Notes: generated by a model from the letters alone, not told the origin. A stretch of 64,000 bases of DNA from Motilimonas sp. E26 (GCF_021278025.1 NZ_JAIBHJ010000017.1:1-64000); one strand, 5' to 3'. Counted from the stretch's first letter, positions 29,674 to 41,372 are shown. Numbers and translations: made by a program.

Positions 29674-30256
29674 GTTGCTCCAAATATTGAATGATTTGAT
29701 CGACTGCTTCAGACAATGGACGCTCGCCATTCTCTACTTGAATTTCTGGACTCTGCGGCGCTTCATACACAGAATCGATACCGGTAAAATTCGTAATCTC
29801 TCCGGCACGAGCCTTCTTATACAATCCCTTCGGATCACGCTGCTCACAAATATCCAGTGGCACATCGACATAAACTTCAGCAAACTCGCCTTCAGGTAAT
29901 AATCCTCGCACCATTTGACGCTCAGCGCGGTGCGGTGAAATAAATGCAGTCAACACAATCAGGCCCGCATCCACCATCAGTTTAGCCACTTCACCCACGC
30001 GGCGGATATTTTCTTTGCGATCATCATCAGAAAAACCCAAGTCGCCACATAGGCCATGGCGCACATTGTCACCATCAAGTAAGTAAGTATGCACGCCCAA
30101 TTGATGTAAACGTTGTTCAACTGCGCCAGCCACCGTCGACTTACCAGCACCACTTAGGCCAGTAAACCACAATACACAAGCCTTCTGATTCTTTTGCTGG
30201 CTTCGTGTATTTTTATCAATGGCATGTTCATGCCACACTACGTTTTCATCAGCCAT
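29654..30256 (-). CDS. cysC: adenylyl-sulfate kinase CysC
   Basis: Phosphorylates APS to PAPS. The 200 aa protein has the P-loop GLSGAGKST at residues 33-41, then [32 protein letters not shown] and the [11 protein letters not shown] region typical of CysC. It follows the SLC13 permease by 27 bp and overlaps cysQ. Confidence 0.97.
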   Translation of the reverse strand: MADENVVWHEHAIDKNTRSQQKNQKACVLWFTGLSGAGKSTVAGAVEQRLHQLGVHTYLLDGDNVRHGLCGDLGFSDDDRKENIRRVGEVAKLMVDAGLIVLTAFISPHRAERQMVRGLLPEGEFAEVYVDVPLDICEQRDPKGLYKKARAGEITNFTGIDSVYEAPQSPEIQVENGERPLSEAVDQIIQYLEQHGYINR

Positions 30257-30283
30257 GGGCGTCCTTGTTAATAAATAAAAGTG

Positions 30284-32008
30284 TTAAAAGGGGAATAACC
30301 AAATGATCATCGACAAAACCGTGATTGAATACCCTAGTGAAATAGGGATCCCAATTCTTAGGTAATCTTTTAAACGGTAGTTACCTGCGCTATAGACCAT
30401 TAAGTTGGTTTGATAGCCATAAGGAGAAATAAAGCTACAGCTAGCGGCAAAAATAACCACCATAATAAATGCGGTGGGGTCAACCCCATAACCAACGGGA
30501 ATACTGTATGCGATAGGGAAAGCCAAGGCTGCTGCGGCATTGTTAGTAATCACTTCAGTTAACAACCAAGTGAAAACATACACCGCAATCAAGGCGCCAA
30601 TAAGCCCCCAGTTGGCAAAATAGGTATGCATGAAGTTCCCCATCATGTCTGCCAAACCACTGCTGGTCATTAACTGGGCTAAGGTTAATGCTGAGCCTAC
30701 AACAACCCATATTTCAAATGGAAAGCGACGTTTAACTTCGTTCCAAGTGATCGTGCCTGTCAATAAACAGGCTATCAATAATACTAATAATCCCTTGAGC
30801 AAAGGAACGGCATCGAACACAGCCAAAGCAATCACAGCTGCAAAGCCAAACATCACACCGCCACTGCGCAGCTTGTCTAAACGAGTACTGGCATCCACAC
30901 CACTGACGACAACAAATTCACGGTTCAATCGTTTCGTCTTATAAAAGTCGCGTCCAGGCGCTAATACTAAGGTATCGCCTTCGCGTAAAATAATATTACC
31001 AAGGCCGCCTTGTAGTGGTGTGTGACCACGGCGAATGGCCACCACTACGGCGTCAAATTCTTCACGGAAGTGGCACTCTTTAATGCTTTTACCTTTTATA
31101 TCGGCGCTGTGGCTAACAATCACCTCAACTAAATTTTGGCCTTTGAGCTGATTTTCTGCAAACAGGTCTAAACCAGGAATATCTTGCAATATTCCAACAC
31201 TATGTACCGCGCCGCAAAATAATAAAATGTCACTTTCTTGCAGGGCTTCATCAGGCGAAACTGGGCAAATACGCTGACCCTTACGAATGATTTCCGCTAA
31301 ATAAAGTTGCTGTAAATTTCTTAAATTGTTTTCGGTTATGGTTTTACCAATTAAGGGCGAACCAGGATTCACCTTCGCTTCAAGAAAATAATCCGCTTCT
31401 TCTACTACTTCTGCTTTGGTATCTGGCAGTGATGGGCTTAATAGCATGATCATTACTAGCCCTACAGTAAAGGCCACTAAGCCAACGATAGTAAAGTCAA
31501 AAAAACCGATGCTTGGTAAGCCAGCGTCAACCACAAAACTATTTACAATCAAGTTTGTCGATGTACCGATAAGGGTTAATGTGCCACCAAAAATAGCAAA
31601 ATAAGAAAGGGGAATGAGCAAGCGTGAAGGAGCATGATTACCGTTGCGTTTGATGGCACCGATTAAGGATGCCACCACCGCAGTATTATTGGTAAACGAC
31701 GACAGAAATGCCGTCGATATACCGAGCTTGAATAGCACCTGTAGCAAACTTCCAGAGGAAATTTGCTGGCTGATCCAAGAAATTAAGCGTGTCTTTTCAA
31801 TGGCTGCTGAAATAATCATCAGCAATACCAACACCAACAAGGAGCTGTTAGAGAAGTTAGCCATCATGCTCGATAACTCGAGCATGCCGGCCAAATAACA
31901 CAAAACAATGGCTGCGCCAAACAACAGAGCAGGCTTTAACCTAGACGTTATCAGTAACGTTATTAGTACAGCTAAAACACCTAATATCCCTATCTGGTTT
32001 AGCGCCAT
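30284..32008 (-). CDS. SLC13-family (DASS) permease with TrkA_C domains, probable sulfate transporter
   Basis: Inner-membrane permease of 574 aa: about five N-terminal helices, two cytosolic TrkA_C (RCK_C) domains at roughly 190-270 and 280-365, then the remaining helices. The repeats FTNNTAVVASLIGAIK and ITNNAAAALAFPIAYSI carry the paired NTA/NAA signatures of the family. Relatives with this architecture (SAC1-like, CysZ-alternative carriers) move sulfate. It sits between cysN and cysC on the same strand with 6 and 27 bp gaps, so sulfate uptake for this operon is a good inference. No CysTWA-Sbp ABC genes are present here. Confidence 0.85.
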   Translation of the reverse strand: MALNQIGILGVLAVLITLLITSRLKPALLFGAAIVLCYLAGMLELSSMMANFSNSSLLVLVLLMIISAAIEKTRLISWISQQISSGSLLQVLFKLGISTAFLSSFTNNTAVVASLIGAIKRNGNHAPSRLLIPLSYFAIFGGTLTLIGTSTNLIVNSFVVDAGLPSIGFFDFTIVGLVAFTVGLVMIMLLSPSLPDTKAEVVEEADYFLEAKVNPGSPLIGKTITENNLRNLQQLYLAEIIRKGQRICPVSPDEALQESDILLFCGAVHSVGILQDIPGLDLFAENQLKGQNLVEVIVSHSADIKGKSIKECHFREEFDAVVVAIRRGHTPLQGGLGNIILREGDTLVLAPGRDFYKTKRLNREFVVVSGVDASTRLDKLRSGGVMFGFAAVIALAVFDAVPLLKGLLVLLIACLLTGTITWNEVKRRFPFEIWVVVGSALTLAQLMTSSGLADMMGNFMHTYFANWGLIGALIAVYVFTWLLTEVITNNAAAALAFPIAYSIPVGYGVDPTAFIMVVIFAASCSFISPYGYQTNLMVYSAGNYRLKDYLRIGIPISLGYSITVLSMIIWLFPF

Positions 32009-32014
32009 TATCCA

Positions 32015-33436
32015 TTACTCCGCTAACTTACTGATATCTAACGCTTGCCAATGTGGGAAGTGTTTACGCACCAATGAGTTAAACTCAAGCTCAAATTCAC
32101 TGAACTCGTGATTTTGCTCTTTCGCTGTCGCTGATTTAGTGATCATACCAGCACCAACGGTAACATTGGTTAAACGGTCAATGACAATAAAACCACCGGT
32201 GTCCCTTACGTCTTGATACAAATCAAATGCCACTTGCTCTTCAAGGTGAACAGTACAAGAAGCTATCTCGTTTAGCTCAAGTTGGCTCGCATCCGACTTC
32301 TCTAAGGTATTAACATCAACTTTGTAAGCAATACTTTCGATGTAACCAGGGGTTTTCTTACTGGCCAGTTTAAAGTCATATTGACGACCGGGAACCATGG
32401 CATCATCCGCCATCCAAACCAAGTTCGCTTCAAACGCATTACTTAATTCAGCTTCAGCGCCAGTTTTAACAATCACATCACCACGACTAATATCGATTTC
32501 GTCATTTAAAGTGATAGTGACTGCTTGACCGGCAAATGCCGAATCTAGCTCACCATCAAACGTTACAATCGACTTAACTGTTGATTTTTTACCTGAAGGC
32601 AGAGCGGTAACCGCATCACCTTTAGCTATCGTGCCACTTGAAACCGTACCCGCAAAGCCACGGAAGTTAAGGTTTGGACGATTCACATACTGCACCGGGA
32701 AACGGAAGTCTTGTGCAACCAACTCACCTTGTACTTGTACATCTTCTAAAATGCTCAATAATGGCGCATCTTGGTACCAAGGCATCGCTGGGCTTTGACT
32801 TACTACATTGTCACCTTTAAGCGCAGACAGCGGTACAAATTTAATGTCACGCTCACCTAAACCTTCTGCAAACGCTAAATAGCTTGCTTTAATTTCTTCA
32901 TAACGCGCTTCTGAGAAATCAACTAAGTCCATCTTGTTGATCGCTACCACAAAGTGCTTAATACCAAGTAAAGAAGCAATAAAGCTGTGACGTTTAGTCT
33001 GTGTTAACACGCCGTAACGTGCATCCACTAAGATAACGGCCAGTTCACAGGTTGATGCACCCGTTGCCATGTTACGCGTGTACTGCTCATGTCCAGGGGT
33101 GTCAGCAATAATGAACTTACGCTTAGCCGTTGAAAAGTAACGGTAGGCAACATCAATGGTGATACCTTGTTCACGCTCAGCCGCGAGACCATCAACCAGT
33201 AGCGCTAAGTCTAGCTCTTCACCTGTGGTGCCCATTTTTTGGCTATCAGTGTGTAGCGATGCTAACTGATCTTCATAAATTTGCGCACTGTCGTGTAGCA
33301 GACGGCCAATTAAGGTGCTTTTACCGTCATCCACGCTGCCACAAGTTAATAAACGTAATAAACTTTTGTTTTGTTGTTGGTTTAAATATTCTTCAATACC
33401 AACACTGCCGATTTCTTCTGCAATTACCGTATTCAT
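32015..33436 (-). CDS. cysN: sulfate adenylyltransferase subunit 1 (GTPase)
   Basis: GTPase that powers ATP sulfurylase. The 473 aa protein has the G1 motif [17 protein letters not shown], the switch region [10 protein letters not shown], the G3 [17 protein letters not shown] and the NKMDLVD specificity motif, then EF-Tu-like beta-barrel domains. Partner of CysD, 12 bp downstream of it. No fused CysC kinase; a separate cysC lies farther along the operon. Confidence 0.97.
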   Translation of the reverse strand: MNTVIAEEIGSVGIEEYLNQQQNKSLLRLLTCGSVDDGKSTLIGRLLHDSAQIYEDQLASLHTDSQKMGTTGEELDLALLVDGLAAEREQGITIDVAYRYFSTAKRKFIIADTPGHEQYTRNMATGASTCELAVILVDARYGVLTQTKRHSFIASLLGIKHFVVAINKMDLVDFSEARYEEIKASYLAFAEGLGERDIKFVPLSALKGDNVVSQSPAMPWYQDAPLLSILEDVQVQGELVAQDFRFPVQYVNRPNLNFRGFAGTVSSGTIAKGDAVTALPSGKKSTVKSIVTFDGELDSAFAGQAVTITLNDEIDISRGDVIVKTGAEAELSNAFEANLVWMADDAMVPGRQYDFKLASKKTPGYIESIAYKVDVNTLEKSDASQLELNEIASCTVHLEEQVAFDLYQDVRDTGGFIVIDRLTNVTVGAGMITKSATAKEQNHEFSEFELEFNSLVRKHFPHWQALDISKLAE

Positions 33437-33447
33437 ATTCTGATCCC

Positions 33448-34356
33448 TTAGAAATAACCTTCGCGCTTTTTCAGCTCCATCGATGCCGATTGGTCACTGT
33501 CGATAAGTCGACCTTGACGCTCACTGGTTTTCGCCAGTAGCATTTCTTCGATGATTTCAGTTAACGAGCCCGCTTCTGACTCAATGGCGCCCGTTAGTGG
33601 GTAACAGCCAAGGGTACGAAAGCGTACTTTCTTCATTTCAGGCACTTCACCAGGCTCTAATGGCATGCGCTCATCGTCAACCATAATTAAAGTACCGTCA
33701 CGTTCAACCACTGGGCGCTCTTCAGCCAAGTAAAGTGGTACGATTTCGATGTTTTCTAAGTAGATGTATTGCCAGATGTCCAGCTCGGTCCAATTCGACA
33801 ATGGGAAAACACGAATACTTTCACCTTTGTTTACTTGGCCATTATAAGTACGCCACAATTCAGGACGTTGGTTTTTTGGATCCCAACGATGGTTCTTATC
33901 ACGGAATGAGTACACTCGCTCCTTGGCGCGTGATTTTTCTTCATCACGGCGAGCGCCACCAAATGCGGCATCAAACTTATAGTGATTTAAAGCTTGCTTT
34001 AAGCCTTGGGTTTTCATGATATCGGTATGCTTGGAGCTACCGTGCACGAAAGGGTTTATGTTCATTGCTAACCCTTCAGGGTTTTTATGAACTAACAGGT
34101 CAAAGCCGTACTTCTCTGCGGTGCGATCGCGAAACTCAATCATTTCTTTGAATTTCCACGTAGTATCCACGTGCAACAGCGGGAACGGGATCTTACCTGG
34201 ATAAAAGGCTTTACGGGCAAGATGCAGCATCACTGATGAATCTTTACCGATTGAGTACATCATCACAGGGTTGTCAAACTCGGCAGCCACTTCACGAATA
34301 ATGTGGATACTCTCAGCTTCCAACTGCTTAAGGTGTGTTAACCTTTGTTGGTCCAT
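33448..34356 (-). CDS. cysD: sulfate adenylyltransferase subunit 2
   Basis: Catalytic subunit of ATP sulfurylase, which makes APS from sulfate and ATP. The 302 aa protein shows the PP-loop motif [15 protein letters not shown] at about residue 33, [39 protein letters not shown] and the C-terminal [11 protein letters not shown]. It lies between cysG and cysN. Confidence 0.98.
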   Translation of the reverse strand: MDQQRLTHLKQLEAESIHIIREVAAEFDNPVMMYSIGKDSSVMLHLARKAFYPGKIPFPLLHVDTTWKFKEMIEFRDRTAEKYGFDLLVHKNPEGLAMNINPFVHGSSKHTDIMKTQGLKQALNHYKFDAAFGGARRDEEKSRAKERVYSFRDKNHRWDPKNQRPELWRTYNGQVNKGESIRVFPLSNWTELDIWQYIYLENIEIVPLYLAEERPVVERDGTLIMVDDERMPLEPGEVPEMKKVRFRTLGCYPLTGAIESEAGSLTEIIEEMLLAKTSERQGRLIDSDQSASMELKKREGYF

Positions 34357-34367
34357 TTTCTACTCCG

Positions 34368-35777
34368 TTAGGCAAGATTAACTAAAGATTGGGCATATGG
34401 TGTTGGTGCTTGTTCACCAAACCAAGTCAGCTTGTCAGCCAAACTCACCACTTCACCAACGATGATCAAAGCAGGCGGTTTCACCCCTTGAGCCATGTCA
34501 GCCAACTGTGCAAGTTGCCCCGTAATTACATGCTGATCCGTACGTGTGCCTTTAGACACAATCGCGACAGGTGTTTCACCACTACGTCCGTTCAACATTA
34601 AGTTTTGTTTAATTTTTTCCGATTGCATCAAGCCCATATAAAACACAGTGGTTTGATGCGGTCGCGCTAAAGAAGACCAATCAATCGGCTGGCCTTGCTC
34701 TTTACAATGCCCTGTCACAAAAACCACTGACTGAGCATGATCTCGATGCGTTAGGGGGATGCCAGCATAACTGGCACAGCCCGATGCGGCGGTAACCCCA
34801 GGTACGACTTGAAAGTCAATGCCGTGTTCAACCAGTACTTCTAACTCTTCACCACCTCGACCAAAGATAAACGGGTCCCCCCCTTTTAAGCGAACGACTT
34901 TATTACCTTGCTGCGCGTATTTCACTAGTAATTCATTAGTGGTTTCTTGGATCACACTATGTCGGCCAGCTTCTTTACCAACATTCACTAACTTTGCATC
35001 GCGTCGCACTAATGATAGCGTTTCCTCAGATACAAGCTGATCATATAAAACAACATCAGCTTGTTGCATCAATTGTAAGGCTTTCAATGTGATTAAAGAT
35101 GGATCACCAGGCCCAGCACCGACCAATGCCACTTCCCCTTTCGGGTTAAAATCTGATAACTGCTCTGTCATCACCTCACGAGCTTGATCTTGTTTACCTT
35201 TATCCAACAAGCTGGCCACTTCACCCGCATTGAATATTTGTTCCCAATAACGTCGGCGACTTTCTACTGTGGGCAACAATTTTTGCACTTTATGACGAAA
35301 CTCGCCGGCCAAACGCGCTAGTGGGCCTAAATAGTTTGGTAATACCGCTTCTAATTTAGCGCGAACAAGTCTGGCTAATACAGGCGTATTTCCACCACTT
35401 GAAACCGCCACGATAATCGGCGAACGATCCACAATTGAGGGCATAATGAACGAGCCTAACTCAGGTGCATCCACCACATTAGCAAAGATCCCCAACTGTT
35501 CGGCATCTTGTGCCACTTGTTGGTTCACTGCGCGATTATCTGTCGCAGCAATCACTAGCCAAACGCCCTGCAATGATGCGGCAGTATAAGCTTGTGTTAC
35601 TAAGGATAGGTTGCCATTCTCTAAGCCTAATAGCTCATCGCAAAATACTGGAGAATGTACCGTGACTTTTGCCCCCGCCTTTAATAAAAAGCGCACTTTT
35701 CTAACAGCCACTTCACCGCCACCTATAACAAGGCATTGGCGTTGCTCAAGCTTAGTGAAAATAGGCAAATAATCCAT
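34368..35777 (-). CDS. cysG: siroheme synthase CysG (fused dehydrogenase/ferrochelatase and methyltransferase)
   Basis: Makes siroheme, the cofactor of CysI. The N-terminal half (about 1-215) is the NAD-dependent precorrin-2 dehydrogenase and ferrochelatase (FTKLEQRQCLVIGGGEVAVRK, SSGGNTPVLARLVRAKLE). The C-terminal half (about 216-460) is the uroporphyrinogen-III SAM methyltransferase (VALVGAGPGDPSLITLKAL, RLKGGDPFIFGRGGEE). Length 469 aa is near E. coli CysG (457). First gene of the cysG-D-N-permease-C-Q set. Confidence 0.97.
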   Translation of the reverse strand: MDYLPIFTKLEQRQCLVIGGGEVAVRKVRFLLKAGAKVTVHSPVFCDELLGLENGNLSLVTQAYTAASLQGVWLVIAATDNRAVNQQVAQDAEQLGIFANVVDAPELGSFIMPSIVDRSPIIVAVSSGGNTPVLARLVRAKLEAVLPNYLGPLARLAGEFRHKVQKLLPTVESRRRYWEQIFNAGEVASLLDKGKQDQAREVMTEQLSDFNPKGEVALVGAGPGDPSLITLKALQLMQQADVVLYDQLVSEETLSLVRRDAKLVNVGKEAGRHSVIQETTNELLVKYAQQGNKVVRLKGGDPFIFGRGGEELEVLVEHGIDFQVVPGVTAASGCASYAGIPLTHRDHAQSVVFVTGHCKEQGQPIDWSSLARPHQTTVFYMGLMQSEKIKQNLMLNGRSGETPVAIVSKGTRTDQHVITGQLAQLADMAQGVKPPALIIVGEVVSLADKLTWFGEQAPTPYAQSLVNLA

Positions 35778-35924
35778 ATAGACGTCCTTACTGCTTTAAT
35801 TCGTGCAACTATAAATTGAGATCTATATCCCGTAAAATAATATAAAGGTCTTCTTTATTCCATAAAGGAATAAAAATACTTCTTTTTATAATCAGGTGCC
35901 GTTTTATGATAGAGGATATTACCT

Positions 35925-36167
35925 GTGCAAGACTTGTTATACCATGTAAATCAATGGCATTGGCTCGCTTTTTCGCTGTTTATGCTACTCATGGAACTGT
36001 GTCGTTTGAAAGGCTGGTCGTTTGCCGTCGGCGGCTCGGCTTTCATTGTTGGCTTGCTCATGCACTTTGAGCCCATTACTTGGCCATTTCAGTGGGCGTT
36101 GATGTTGATCGCGCTGCTAATTTTAGCTTTTATCCGAGCCATTGTACTGCAAATAAAATCACAATAA
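35925..36167 (+). CDS. small membrane protein, resembles the N-terminal part of NfeD-family proteins
   Basis: An 80-residue protein with three predicted membrane helices (about 12-26, 32-46, 55-75). The start HWLAFSLFMLLMEL and the following Ala/Gly-rich helix are like the membrane part of NfeD proteins, but the usual C-terminal OB-fold domain is missing. Start codon is GTG with AGAGGAT upstream. It lies alone on the plus strand between two minus-strand cys operons and a shared terminator follows. The family link is tentative. It could also be an unrelated small membrane protein. Confidence 0.6.
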   Translation: MQDLLYHVNQWHWLAFSLFMLLMELCRLKGWSFAVGGSAFIVGLLMHFEPITWPFQWALMLIALLILAFIRAIVLQIKSQ

Positions 36168-36191
36168 CCGGGTCGTCATTTACTGCGCAAT

Positions 36192-36217
36192 AAAAAAGCG
36201 CCCTAAGGCGCTTTTTA
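36192..36217. terminator. bidirectional terminator between the small membrane gene and cysH
   Basis: AAAAAAGCGCC-CTAA-GGCGCTTTTT; T-runs on both strands, placed between the convergent small membrane gene and cysH. Confidence 0.9.
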
Positions 36218-36230
36218 GTCAATTAGTTGA

Positions 36231-36992
36231 TTAAATACCGCTACCATCAACTTCAATGTCTGCTTCATGTAGACCACATTCACGTTTTAAGCCAAAGAAG
36301 CGAGTATCTTCTTCACTCATCCCCACTTCTAGTGGACGTGATGTTTGTACATCGCCAACCGACACATAACCTTGATCCCATAGTGGATGATATGGCAAAT
36401 CAAAGTCTTTTAGGTAGTAATGAACGTCTTTGTTGGTCCAGTCAATAATTGGTAAAAACTTAAAGCAACCGTTTTGTACACTCAGCACAGGTAGCCCTTC
36501 TCGGCTTGACGATTGCGAACGGCGTAAACCAGAGAACCAAGTTTTTACTTTAAGTTCGCTAATCGCACGCTTCATGGGCTCTACTTTATTGATCTGGTTA
36601 TAACGCGTTAAGCCTTCAACACCTTGCTCCCAAAGTTTACCGTAACGCGCTTCTTGCCAAGCGGCACTTTGCGCTGCGCGATACACTTTAAGGTTGAGGC
36701 CCAAACGCTCAGTTAGCTCATCAATAAATTGGTACGTTTCAGGGAACAAGTAGCCAGTGTCCGTTAAGATCACTGGCACATCCGCACGTTGTGAACTGAC
36801 CATGTGCAATGACACTGCCGCTTGAATACCAAAACTAGAAGATAAGGCAAACTCACCGTCTAAGTTTTCAAACGCCCATTGAATGCGTTCAACAGCAGTC
36901 ATCGTCTCAAGCTCAGCATTCACCTCGGCCAACGCTAAAACACGCTCTGCAGCATTAAGCTTAAGTAACTCTGCTAAATTCAAATTAGGCAT
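36231..36992 (-). CDS. cysH: phosphoadenylyl-sulfate (PAPS) reductase
   Basis: Reduces PAPS to sulfite with thioredoxin. The 253 aa protein has [43 protein letters not shown] and the C-terminal catalytic cysteine in [12 protein letters not shown]. The APS-reductase cysteine pairs that bind a 4Fe-4S cluster are absent, so this is the PAPS type, in agreement with cysC in the window. It overlaps the end of cysI by 8 bp. Confidence 0.96.
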   Translation of the reverse strand: MPNLNLAELLKLNAAERVLALAEVNAELETMTAVERIQWAFENLDGEFALSSSFGIQAAVSLHMVSSQRADVPVILTDTGYLFPETYQFIDELTERLGLNLKVYRAAQSAAWQEARYGKLWEQGVEGLTRYNQINKVEPMKRAISELKVKTWFSGLRRSQSSSREGLPVLSVQNGCFKFLPIIDWTNKDVHYYLKDFDLPYHPLWDQGYVSVGDVQTSRPLEVGMSEEDTRFFGLKRECGLHEADIEVDGSGI

Positions 36993-38715
36993 AAAAATCC
37001 CGTGAAGCTACTACTACTTCTTCAACAATGCCGGAGCGAACAGTAAAATCACCAAATCCTTCATTTGGATTGCGTTCAGTTGCCCAGCGACCTATCAAAC
37101 TATCAAGCTCATCTAGAATTTGTGTTTCGTCCGCATTTTCCAAGTAGGTTTTTGGAATACGTGTCCCTTCGCGATTACCGCCCAATAAAATATTGTAGCG
37201 ACCAGGGCCTTTTCCTACTAAACCAAATTCTGCCAGCGCGGCGCGGCCACAACCATTTGGACAACCGGTAATACGAAGCACTAAATGCTCATCTGCAACC
37301 CCGTATTTATCAAGCATGCCTTCAACTTGAGTCACTAGCCCCGGTAGATAACGCTCTGCTTCTGCCATTGCTAAAGGACACGTTGGAAACGATACACACG
37401 CCATTGAGTTTTCGCGCTGTTTGCTTAAATCTTCGGTTTTCAAACCATGCTCAACGGCTAACTGCTCTATTTGCGCTTTATCTTTTTCAGCGACACCAGC
37501 AATAATTAAATTTTGGTTAGCGGTTAAACGGAAGTCACCTTTGTGTACTTTTGCTATTTCACGCATACCGGTTTTTAACGGCTTGCCAGGGAAGTCCAGT
37601 ATACGGCCGTTTTCGATAAACAGAGTCAGATGCCATTTGTTATCGATACCTTTGATCCAACCAATGCGATCGCCGCGGTATTCAAACTTGTAGTCTTCAC
37701 TTGGCGCAAACTTGATGCCACTGCGGCCTTCAACTTCAGCTTTAAACGCTTCTACGCCCACACGCTCGATGGTGTATTTGGTTTTTGACAAATGACGATC
37801 GCAACGGTTACCCCAGTCACGCTGTACTGTCACAATCGCCTCAGCAATCGCAATCACATCATTTTTGGCAATAAAACCAAAGTCATCAGCTTTACGCGGG
37901 TGCGTTCGCTTATCGCCGTGAGTATGGCCAAGACCCGCGCCCACTAACACGTTGTAACCCACTAACTCGCCATCACGTACGATAGCAACGAAGCTAATAT
38001 CGTTTGCATGTACGTCGATGTCGTTTTGCGGCGGCATAACAAAAGCAATTTTAAACTTACGTGGTAAGTAAACATTTGAGTAAAGTGGCTCACTTTCAGC
38101 TTCGTTACTCGCTACTTTTTCACCGTTTAACCAAAGGTCAGCAAAGCCCTTGGTATTTGGTAGAAAGTGCTCACTGGTTTGTTTTGCCAGCTCGTACATC
38201 TCGGCATGGAATTCAGATTCCACTGGGTTAGACGTACATAAGGTATTACGGTTTACGTCACCAGCAGTAAAGATAGAGTCAATACCAACTTCGTCTAGGC
38301 CTTGGAAAATCGGCCGTAAGTTACGCTTTAAAATGCCGTGGTATTGAAAGGTTTGACGCGTTGTTAAACGAATACTGCCTACCATGGTGCGCTCTTGCGC
38401 GTACTTATCAATTTGTAGCCATTGCTCTGGCGTACAAATACCACCCGGCATACGGGCGCGTAATAAGAAACTATGACGTGGGTCTAATTTCTGCTTTTTA
38501 CGCTCGCCACGTAAGTCACGGTCATCTTGCTGGTATAGACCATGGAACTTGATTAGCTGAATATCGTCTGGACTAAAACCACCATACACTTGGTCATCTA
38601 GTGCTTCGGCAATGGTGCCGCGTAAAAAATCACTTTCGGTTTTAATGCGTTCGTTGTCTGATAACGCGCGTCCATCAAGGCTATTGTCTGGACTGGGTTT
38701 TGGCTGATAGCTCAT
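36985..38715 (-). CDS. cysI: sulfite reductase hemoprotein (beta) subunit
   Basis: Reduces sulfite to sulfide using siroheme and a 4Fe-4S cluster. The 576 aa protein shows the siroheme/cluster ligands [20 protein letters not shown] and [14 protein letters not shown] (C-x5-C and C-x3-C) and [13 protein letters not shown]. Overlaps cysJ by one base (TAATG) and cysH by eight, so cysJIH is one transcript. Confidence 0.98.
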   Translation of the reverse strand: MSYQPKPSPDNSLDGRALSDNERIKTESDFLRGTIAEALDDQVYGGFSPDDIQLIKFHGLYQQDDRDLRGERKKQKLDPRHSFLLRARMPGGICTPEQWLQIDKYAQERTMVGSIRLTTRQTFQYHGILKRNLRPIFQGLDEVGIDSIFTAGDVNRNTLCTSNPVESEFHAEMYELAKQTSEHFLPNTKGFADLWLNGEKVASNEAESEPLYSNVYLPRKFKIAFVMPPQNDIDVHANDISFVAIVRDGELVGYNVLVGAGLGHTHGDKRTHPRKADDFGFIAKNDVIAIAEAIVTVQRDWGNRCDRHLSKTKYTIERVGVEAFKAEVEGRSGIKFAPSEDYKFEYRGDRIGWIKGIDNKWHLTLFIENGRILDFPGKPLKTGMREIAKVHKGDFRLTANQNLIIAGVAEKDKAQIEQLAVEHGLKTEDLSKQRENSMACVSFPTCPLAMAEAERYLPGLVTQVEGMLDKYGVADEHLVLRITGCPNGCGRAALAEFGLVGKGPGRYNILLGGNREGTRIPKTYLENADETQILDELDSLIGRWATERNPNEGFGDFTVRSGIVEEVVVASRDFYA

Positions 38716-40535
38716 TAGTAAACATCCCTCTGATAACGCTTGGCACGACGTAACTCACTTACGTATTCTTCAGCTTCTTCGAAGCTCTTCTTACCTTGCT
38801 CTTGTACTATTTTAACTAATGCATCGTTGACATCTTTAGCCATGCGATTGGCATCACCACAAATATAGAAATGGGCGCCGTCTTCAAGCCATTGGTAAAC
38901 TTGCGCAGCGTTTTCTAATAAACGGTGCTGAACATAAACCTTTTCTTCTTGGTCACGAGAGAAAGCCACATCCATCTTAGTCAACAGGCCTGAATCTAGG
39001 TAACCACGCCATTCCACTTGGTATAGGAAATCTTCTGTGAAGGTTTGGTCGCCAAAGAACATCCAGTTTTTACCACCCGCGCTTTGAGCATCACGCTCTT
39101 GCATAAAGGCTCTAAATGGTGCCACGCCTGTACCAGGCCCCACCATGATCACTGGGGTTTCAGGGTTAGCTGGTAAACGGAAGTTATCATTGTGCTCGAC
39201 AAACACTTTCACTTCGCCGCCTTCTTCAAGACGTTTCAAAAAGCCTGTTGCACCGCCGCTGCGAGGCTCGCCCTGCTCGTTCTCAAACTCAACCATGCCA
39301 ACAGTTAAGTGAACTTCTTCATCCACTTCCGCTTGGCTGGAAGCAATTGAATATAAGCGCGGCGTAATACGGCGTAACATTGCGATAAGTTGCTCCGCTG
39401 TTAGCGAAACATTTTTCTTCACCGCTAAAATATCAAGAATTTGGTGGCTATTAGCGTATTCACGCGCTTGTGCTTTATCGGCTGCGATTTTCGCTAGCTT
39501 TTTACTACCTGAAATTTCGGCGTATTTCTCCACAAATCCAGGGTATGACTGGGTTAACTCATAATGGCTAATCAAGGCTTGGCGTAGTGATACCTTCTCG
39601 CCATCAACCTCAACTTGTTCATCACCGCTAAGGCCGACTTGTTTAACCACTTGGTCAACTAATTCGCTGTCATTTTCAAACCAAACACCCAACGCATCAC
39701 CGGCACGATATTGAATGCCTGAATCTTCAAGAGAAATCTCAAAGTGGCGAACATCTTTTTGCGAATTACGCCCCGTGATTTTTTGATTGGTTGCTAAGGT
39801 TGCTGTATACGGGTTTTTCTTATCGTATTGGCTCGCGGTAAGCGGCGCTGGCGCAGCGAATACCTGTGCAGCCGGAGCTGTTTGAGCGCTAGTCACTAAC
39901 GTTTCAGAGACTAACTTAAGTGCTTTATCACCCCACTCTTTAGCTGGCGCTTCGTAATCAACGTCGCAGTCAAGACGCTCAAGGAAACTCTGCGCACCAG
40001 TTGCTGCTAAACGTTCATCAAAATCTTTACCGGTTTGACAGAAAAACTCGTAACTAGAGTCACCTAATGCCAGCACCGCGTAATTAAGTTCAGGTAACTT
40101 CGGTGCTTTTTTAGAGCCTAGTAGTTCATGAAGCTCTATCGCATCATCAGGCGCTTCACCTTCACCATTGGTACTGACCACGATGATGAGGTGGGTTTCC
40201 GTTTTTAAATCTTTTGCCTTGTAGTTGGCCATTGATTTAACTTGAACTGGTAGCCCTTGCGCCTTGGCCGCTGCGGCCAGCTCTTCGGCAACGCCTTTAG
40301 AATTGCCTGTTTGCGAGCCAAATAGCACAGTCAACTGGCCAGCAGGTGCGGCGCTAACGGCTGCAGCACTCACGGCACCCGTTGCAACAACAGCACCACC
40401 TTGACTAATACCCGAAAGATATCCACTCACCCAAGCGAGTTGATTTGGATTTAACTCAGCGATTGCCTGTTGCAGCTGATTAAGCTGTAAGTCAGACAAA
40501 GGGCTGGTTAATGAAGAGAGTTCCTTTAACAGCAT
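38715..40535 (-). CDS. cysJ: sulfite reductase flavoprotein (alpha) subunit
   Basis: Carries electrons from NADPH through FAD and FMN to CysI. The 606 aa protein has a flavodoxin domain ([20 protein letters not shown] at about residue 68), a FAD domain ([21 protein letters not shown]) and a NADP domain ([18 protein letters not shown]), ending KRYQRDVY. I chose the ATG at 40535, giving [15 protein letters not shown]; a longer frame to 40601 adds an unconserved tail. First gene of cysJIH. Confidence 0.96.
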   Translation of the reverse strand: MLLKELSSLTSPLSDLQLNQLQQAIAELNPNQLAWVSGYLSGISQGGAVVATGAVSAAAVSAAPAGQLTVLFGSQTGNSKGVAEELAAAAKAQGLPVQVKSMANYKAKDLKTETHLIIVVSTNGEGEAPDDAIELHELLGSKKAPKLPELNYAVLALGDSSYEFFCQTGKDFDERLAATGAQSFLERLDCDVDYEAPAKEWGDKALKLVSETLVTSAQTAPAAQVFAAPAPLTASQYDKKNPYTATLATNQKITGRNSQKDVRHFEISLEDSGIQYRAGDALGVWFENDSELVDQVVKQVGLSGDEQVEVDGEKVSLRQALISHYELTQSYPGFVEKYAEISGSKKLAKIAADKAQAREYANSHQILDILAVKKNVSLTAEQLIAMLRRITPRLYSIASSQAEVDEEVHLTVGMVEFENEQGEPRSGGATGFLKRLEEGGEVKVFVEHNDNFRLPANPETPVIMVGPGTGVAPFRAFMQERDAQSAGGKNWMFFGDQTFTEDFLYQVEWRGYLDSGLLTKMDVAFSRDQEEKVYVQHRLLENAAQVYQWLEDGAHFYICGDANRMAKDVNDALVKIVQEQGKKSFEEAEEYVSELRRAKRYQRDVY

Positions 40536-40709
40536 GCCTAAGATTTCCACTATCCCAAAATGAATTGCAGACAGTTTACTGGGTGGAAAGAATAACAACA
40601 AAGAATAAATAGGGATTTTTTATAAGAAAAAGGAATAAGGAGAGAGCAGCTAATAATTGAATTTAAGGGGAGAAAGCCCCCCTTGACAAGCAGTTAACAA
40701 AAAACGCGT

Positions 40710-41372
40710 TTAGAAGTTAACTTCAACACCAACAAAGATACCGTCGTACTCAGTGTTCAGTTTAACGTCATCTTTTAGTTTAACTTCTTGGTAACGATAG
40801 CCACCACGTAAGTTAACTTTAGTTAAACCTTCAGGGTTAAACGCATAACTCACGCCAATCAAAGCATCCACCACTTCATCATCGGTTACAGAGCCCGCAG
40901 TCACATCAGTGAACACACTTAGGCCAGTATTTGGTATGTGAAACTTTGCGGCACCGTAAGCTTGTGGGATCGTACTGTTAAAATGATTGTTAGATAAAGT
41001 ATGCAAATCGCCGCTGATGTATTTTACATTTAAACCAAGATCTGCCTCGAATAAGCCATTATCAAATAACTGGTAATATAAAATGGTATCAAAACTACTC
41101 ATGTCTAGCGTTACATCACTGGTACTTGAAGAGCCTTTACTGTCTAAATTCGTGTAGGCGAATTTCACATTAGGTAATAAAATAATACCGTGTTCAATGG
41201 CCACATAACCACTTCCACGCCAATCATTTTTCAAACTAAGAGAATCGCTATCAAGCTTACCATCGGTAACGGGTTTAGCGATATCCACTCCCGCAAAAAT
41301 GCCCCAATCATCTGCTGATGCGGAATGACTGATCGCTAAAGTAAATAGAGTTGCTGCAAGATATTTTTTCAT
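40710..41372 (-). CDS. outer-membrane beta-barrel protein, TIGR04219-like
   Basis: A 220-residue protein with a signal peptide (MKKYLAATLFTLAISHSASA, cleavage before DDW), alternating hydrophobic strands throughout, and a C-terminal EVNF ending in Phe, the mark of an outer-membrane barrel. The start DDWGIFAGVDIAKP resembles the TIGR04219 family known from Shewanella and Vibrio. Function is unknown. Lies upstream of cysJ on the same strand but with 175 bp between them, so probably separate. Confidence 0.75.
   Translation of the reverse strand: MKKYLAATLFTLAISHSASADDWGIFAGVDIAKPVTDGKLDSDSLSLKNDWRGSGYVAIEHGIILLPNVKFAYTNLDSKGSSSTSDVTLDMSSFDTILYYQLFDNGLFEADLGLNVKYISGDLHTLSNNHFNSTIPQAYGAAKFHIPNTGLSVFTDVTAGSVTDDEVVDALIGVSYAFNPEGLTKVNLRGGYRYQEVKLKDDVKLNTEYDGIFVGVEVNF

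Noticed and set aside
40602-40709. Possible terminator AAGGGG/CCCCTT downstream of the outer-membrane protein gene
   Set aside because: The stem is short and has no T-run on the minus strand, so I do not list it as a terminator.
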